Below are positions 62,486 through 64,000 of a stretch of 64,000 nt of DNA, one piece after another. Under the pieces are notes generated by a model. The model had not been told where the DNA came from and made no database searches. It worked only from the letters and a program-made list of their open reading frames with translations. Source of the stretch: CAVTHW01 sp963734625 (lineage in GTDB: Bacteria; Acidobacteriota; Terriglobia; Bryobacterales; Bryobacteraceae). A program made the translations under genes and the position numbers. Numbering within the stretch: the stretch's first letter is position 1; each line of letters starts with the position of its first letter. The stretch spans positions 434,001-498,000 of the forward strand of contig CAVTHW010000003.1 of NCBI GenBank assembly GCA_963734625.1. Direction: 5' to 3'.

Positions 62486-63290
62486 TTAGACCTTCGGCAG
62501 TTCGTAGGGCGCCCAGTTCGTAGGGCGCCCGGTGCTCCTTGTTCAGGAGTTTGTTTGCTTCTTTGTCGTTGCCGAACGTCTCCGTCTTGGGGTCGAACTT
62601 CACGTCGCGGCCGAGATGATGGGAAACGTTGCCTAGATGGCACAGCATCGTACTGAGGCGGCCGATTTCCATGTCCGAGTTCGGGCGATTCCGGTTCTTG
62701 ACGCATTCGAGGAAGTTGGCCTCGTGGGAACCGCCCGAGTCCTTCACCGTTTCGACCTTGCCGTCCTTCCGGTGCAGCTCCCAGTTATGGTTGGTCACCA
62801 GCAGCGTTTCTTCGGTGCCGTGGTATCCGGTGTAGAAATCGGCCGGGCCGCCGGCCGCCTTGTTAGCGGACTCGGGAGCCCGGGAGTGCGGCAGGACCTA
62901 GTCCGTTTGGAAGCTGCGTAGTTCGAAGTTCAGCATCGTGGTGCCTTAGTCGTAGCTCACGATCTGCTTGTCCGGAATTTCCTTGGCATCGTCGAGCCAG
63001 TGAATGCCGCCCATGCATGAAAACCGCGACGGCAGGCACTGTTGCGGCTACCACCGCGTCGATGTCCTTGTCCTCCAGGACGCGCTCGAATTGCTCTTCC
63101 AGTTCCAGCTTCCTGCTTTGGGTGGCTTCGAGTTCCGAGCCCGTCTTGTTCCGGATTGCGGGATCCAGATCGCAGAAGGTCCTGAACTGAGCGCCCTTAT
63201 CCCAGACTTTCGTCTGCTCGCGCTCCCGCGAAGGCTCCCCAGCGGGCGGCCATTGGGCACGAATCCGGACCAGGGCGGTGCGATTGCGCG
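62486..63290 (-). pseudogene. Gfo/Idh/MocA oxidoreductase, decayed
   Basis: Recognisable in pieces on the minus strand. The upstream part reads ELEATQSRKLELEEQFERVL and EDKDIDAVVAATV (about 63170-63040). Most of the middle is then missing, and the gene resumes with DAKEIPDKQIVSYD, TAA, GTTMLNFELRSFQTD, TAG, then YHGTEETLLVTNHNWELHRK, NFLECVKNRNRPNSDMEIGR and LLNKEHRAPYEL. A 16-base tandem duplication (62498-62513 and 62514-62529) shifts the last codons before PKV-stop at 62486. Two in-frame stops, a large deletion and a duplication make this a true pseudogene rather than a read error. Confidence 0.8.
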
Positions 63291-63311
63291 GGCCCTTTGG
63301 ATCGATGGAGA

Positions 63312-64000
63312 ATGAGCGATATGCTATCGAAGCTCGTGCCCCTGCTGGCCGGCTTGTGCCTGCTCTCCGCGTCAGCGGGGCTGATGGCCCAAGATGCGAA
63401 AGATCGGTTCCGCTGGCCCGAGGACAAGCGGGTGGCCGTTAGCTTCTCGTTTGACGACCCCCGCCCCAGCCAAGTCAATGTCGGTGTGCCGCTATTGAAC
63501 ACCTACGGTGCTAAGGCGACCTTCTATGTGAACCCGGGCAACATCGAGAAACGATTGAGTGGCTGGAAGAAAGCCGCGGCGAACGGCCATGAGATCGGCA
63601 ACCACACCTTCTCCCACCCATGCACCGTGAATTAGCTTTCTCCTCGAAGAACGCCCTCGAGAGCTACACGGTCTCGATGCTGGAACAGGAACTGGACGGC
63701 GCCACTGCGGACATCCAGCGGCTGCTAGGAATCAAGCCGATGACGTTTGCCTATCCCTGCGGCCATAAGTTTATTGGCAGGGGCTAGGATGTAAAGAGCT
63801 ATGTGCCCTGGCGGCAAGCCGGTTTCTCGTGGGCCGCGGCTTTCGCGATGAAGGGGCGAATGACCCCGTCGCATGCGACCTAGCCCAGGTGCTGGGCATG
63901 GAATCCGATGGCCCACTTTCGCGCAAATGAAGAACCTCGTCGACGACGCCGCGGCACGACGCGGTTGGCTGGTATTTGCCGGTCACGAAATCGGCAAGCC
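63312..64000 (+). pseudogene. Polysaccharide deacetylase (NodB-like), decayed, cut by window end
   Basis: Signal peptide LVPLLAGLCLLSASAGLMAQ, then RVAVSFSFDDPRPSQVNVGV with the NodB metal Asp, ATFYVNPGNI, and GHEIGNHTFSHP with the H-x3-H metal site. After a frame break near 63630: NALESYTVSMLEQELDGATA, IKPMTFAYPCGHKFIG, then TAG (63787). The remaining parts DEGANDPVACDLAQVLGMES and RRGWLVFAGHEIGKP appear in shifting frames to the end of the window. Intact relatives remove N- or O-acetyl groups from polysaccharides. At least two frame breaks and one stop, so probably non-functional. Confidence 0.8.

Noticed and set aside
1..64000. CRISPR array
   Set aside because: No regularly spaced short repeats were found; the repeats here are dispersed, few and irregularly spaced.

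Overview
The window is high-GC bacterial DNA that looks like a soil Acidobacterium of the Solibacter/Bryobacter type. This is inferred from an Oar-like TonB receptor, many Tat-exported sugar enzymes (Gfo/Idh, DUF1080, aldo-keto reductase), a DUF2934 protein, propeller/Ser-Thr-kinase pairs and a large glucuronoxylan locus. There is no rRNA and no complete tRNA. Many conserved genes carry a single-base frame break (TonB receptor, NtrY/NtrC-like pair, sugar transferase, three glycosyltransferases, hicA, HU). Much of this is probably base-calling or assembly error rather than decay, so I annotate across the breaks. prfB is different: its break is the classical programmed frameshift.

Layout. 1-3 kb: 3' part of a TonB-dependent receptor. 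3-7.3 kb: NtrY-like kinase and NtrC-like sigma-54 activator (+), then recA (-). 7.4-15 kb: exopolysaccharide operon on the minus strand (flippase, O-antigen ligase/polymerase, three glycosyltransferases, methyltransferase, phosphoglycosyl transferase) with start/stop overlaps at many junctions, ending in a broken VapB-like antitoxin. 15-16.9 kb: IS110-family transposase plus a structured non-coding flank. 17.2-19.1 kb: parDE and a DUF3427 helicase fragment cut off at a dispersed repeat. 19.3-23.9 kb: housekeeping operon (uronate isomerase-like, phosphoesterase, prfB, Sua5/TsaC) and a divergent SDR. 24.2-27.6 kb: hicBA, then an overlapping set gmd - MNT - HEPN - fcl, in which a toxin-antitoxin-like pair sits inside the GDP-fucose pathway. 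27.6-38.6 kb: a putative mobile uncharacterised gene, TPR/CBM protein, coiled-coil protein, propeller phosphoesterase, DUF362, aldo-keto reductase and an IS1380 element whose insertion site can be reconstructed.

38.6-52 kb: propeller/kinase remnants and a glucuronoxylan locus: Tat-exported glycosidase-like protein and CE15 glucuronoyl esterase (+), with GH8, GH115, GH3 and a GPH symporter as an opposing minus-strand cluster. Together these could remove glucuronic acid esters and side chains, trim xylo-oligomers and import the products. The uronate isomerase/mannonate oxidoreductase pair at 22-24 kb could use the glucuronate. 52-64 kb: a secreted unknown, a GH106-like rhamnosidase, a three-gene overlapping set ending in HU/IHF, a DUF2934 protein, a Gfo/Idh + DUF1080 + isomerase/epimerase group (possible 3-keto-sugar metabolism), a decayed Gfo/Idh pseudogene and a decayed polysaccharide deacetylase cut by the window end.

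Several dispersed repeats recur: a 60-nt palindromic repeat (2 copies), a 110-nt repeat (2), a 30-nt AATGGGG...CCCCATT palindrome (3 loci, one split by IS1380), a GATAGC/ATAACGCCCATAGTC repeat (5, two of them directly after truncated kinase genes), and a duplicated leader plus micro-ORF.
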